From the NCBI RefSeq assembly GCF_004331265.1, contig NZ_SJOO01000002.1:62001-126000 (forward strand): a stretch of 64,000 nt of DNA, given 5' to 3'. The notes under the pieces are model-generated. The model worked only from the letters and a program-made list of their open reading frames with translations, made no database searches and was not told where the DNA came from. Positions 63,692 through 64,000 of the stretch are shown piece after piece; within the stretch, counting starts at the first letter, position 1; each line of letters opens with the position of its first letter. This DNA is from Enterobacter wuhouensis (GTDB lineage Bacteria > Pseudomonadota > Gammaproteobacteria > Enterobacterales > Enterobacteriaceae). The position numbers and the translations under genes were made by a program.

Positions 63692-63789
63692 CATTCCCCT
63701 CACCCCGACCCTCTCCCCAAAGGGGCGAGGGGGAAAACCGCACCGAGCAGTCCCCTCTCCCCTCCGGGGAGAGGGTTAGGGTGAGGGGC
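63692..63789. repeat. Two inverted CCCTCACCC-type repeats
   Basis: Two units, CCCCTCACCCCGACCCTCTC and GGGGAGAGGGTTAGGGTGAG, face each other with internal hairpins between the convergent rimO and gsiD genes. This is the longest copy of the family in the window and may serve as a terminator. Confidence 0.85.
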
Positions 63790-63796
63790 AATAAAC

Positions 63797-64000
63797 CTAC
63801 CCCTTAATCCTCGGATCCAGCGCGTCGCGCAGCCCATCTCCCAGCAGGTTAAACGCCAGCACGGTCAGGAAAATCGCCAGGCTCGGGAAGATCGCCACGT
63901 GTGGCGCAATCACCATATCCGCCCTCGCCTCGTTCAGCATCGCGCCCCACTCCGGCGTCGGTGGCTGCGCGCCTAGCCCCAGAAACGACAGGCTGGCCGC
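63797..64000 (-). CDS. gsiD: GsiD glutathione ABC transporter permease, C-terminal part
   Basis: The minus-strand frame ending with TAG at 63799-63797 is open to the window edge. It reads [20 protein letters not shown], then the [14 protein letters not shown] region, then [20 protein letters not shown] and RIKG. This is the C-terminus of a dipeptide-type ABC permease, and its place beside rimO identifies GsiD of the GsiABCD glutathione importer. E. coli has yliE and yliF between these genes; they are absent here. The gene is cut by the window end. Confidence 0.9.
   Translation of the reverse strand, partial: AASLSFLGLGAQPPTPEWGAMLNEARADMVIAPHVAIFPSLAIFLTVLAFNLLGDGLRDALDPRIKG

Noticed and set aside
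63692..63789. Insertion-sequence ends
   Set aside because: No transposase nearby; the inverted units belong to a repeat family present in three intergenic places in the window.

Overview
The window reads as chromosome of an Enterobacter-like member of the Enterobacteriaceae. Gene order follows the E. coli artM-to-gsiD region (artM, artJ, rlmC, ybjO, potIHGF, ybjN, rimK, nfsA, grxA, ybjM, ybjL, rybB, then rcdA, ybjJ, ybjI, mdfA, ybjG, deoR, dacC, gstB, yliI, bssR, rimO, gsiD). It differs by an added two-component system, an arsRBC operon, an extra PAP2 phosphatase and the absence of ybjC, ybjH, yliE and yliF. Host GC-rich palindromic repeats (REP-like units and a second CCCTCACCC family) lie between core genes. 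The genus is inferred from gene content and was not tested.

Positions 1-15019 and 49912-64000 are core chromosome: arginine and putrescine uptake, rRNA and ribosomal-protein modification, redox enzymes (NfsA, GrxA), cell-wall and undecaprenyl-phosphate enzymes, efflux, and the sigmaE-dependent small RNA RybB at 14947-15025. ybjI carries an in-frame TGA where its E. coli counterpart has a tryptophan codon.

Positions 15020-49911 are a nearly complete P2/186-like prophage of about 34.9 kb, bounded by a 19-bp direct repeat. The left copy overlaps the oligo-T terminator of rybB, so the phage used the 3' end of a small-RNA gene as attB. The order from the left is ogr, D, U, T, E/E' (with a T6G -1 frameshift site), FII, FI, tail fibre, I, J, W, V, S, R, Rz1/Rz, SAR endolysin, holin, X, L, M, N, O, P, Q, a candidate cos, replication gene A and small early genes, CII, Cox/Apl, CI and int. 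TTGT-N12-ACAA-type Ogr boxes precede O, V and FI.

Four AT-rich gene sets interrupt this plan and look like lysogenic-conversion or anti-phage cargo: (1) a membrane protein plus a possible ADP-ribosyltransferase-like protein beside FI (22778-23808); (2) a Septu-like AAA ATPase plus HNH nuclease pair between V and S (27943-29826); (3) a probable modification-sensing HNH endonuclease convergent with a DUF4145-type protein near cos (38337-40063); (4) a HEPN-domain protein just downstream of the CI repressor (47408-48673). A fifth small + strand insertion (45181-45729) holds a membrane-protein gene with an in-frame amber codon. The carriage of several different candidate immunity modules by one prophage is the main result of the hunt.
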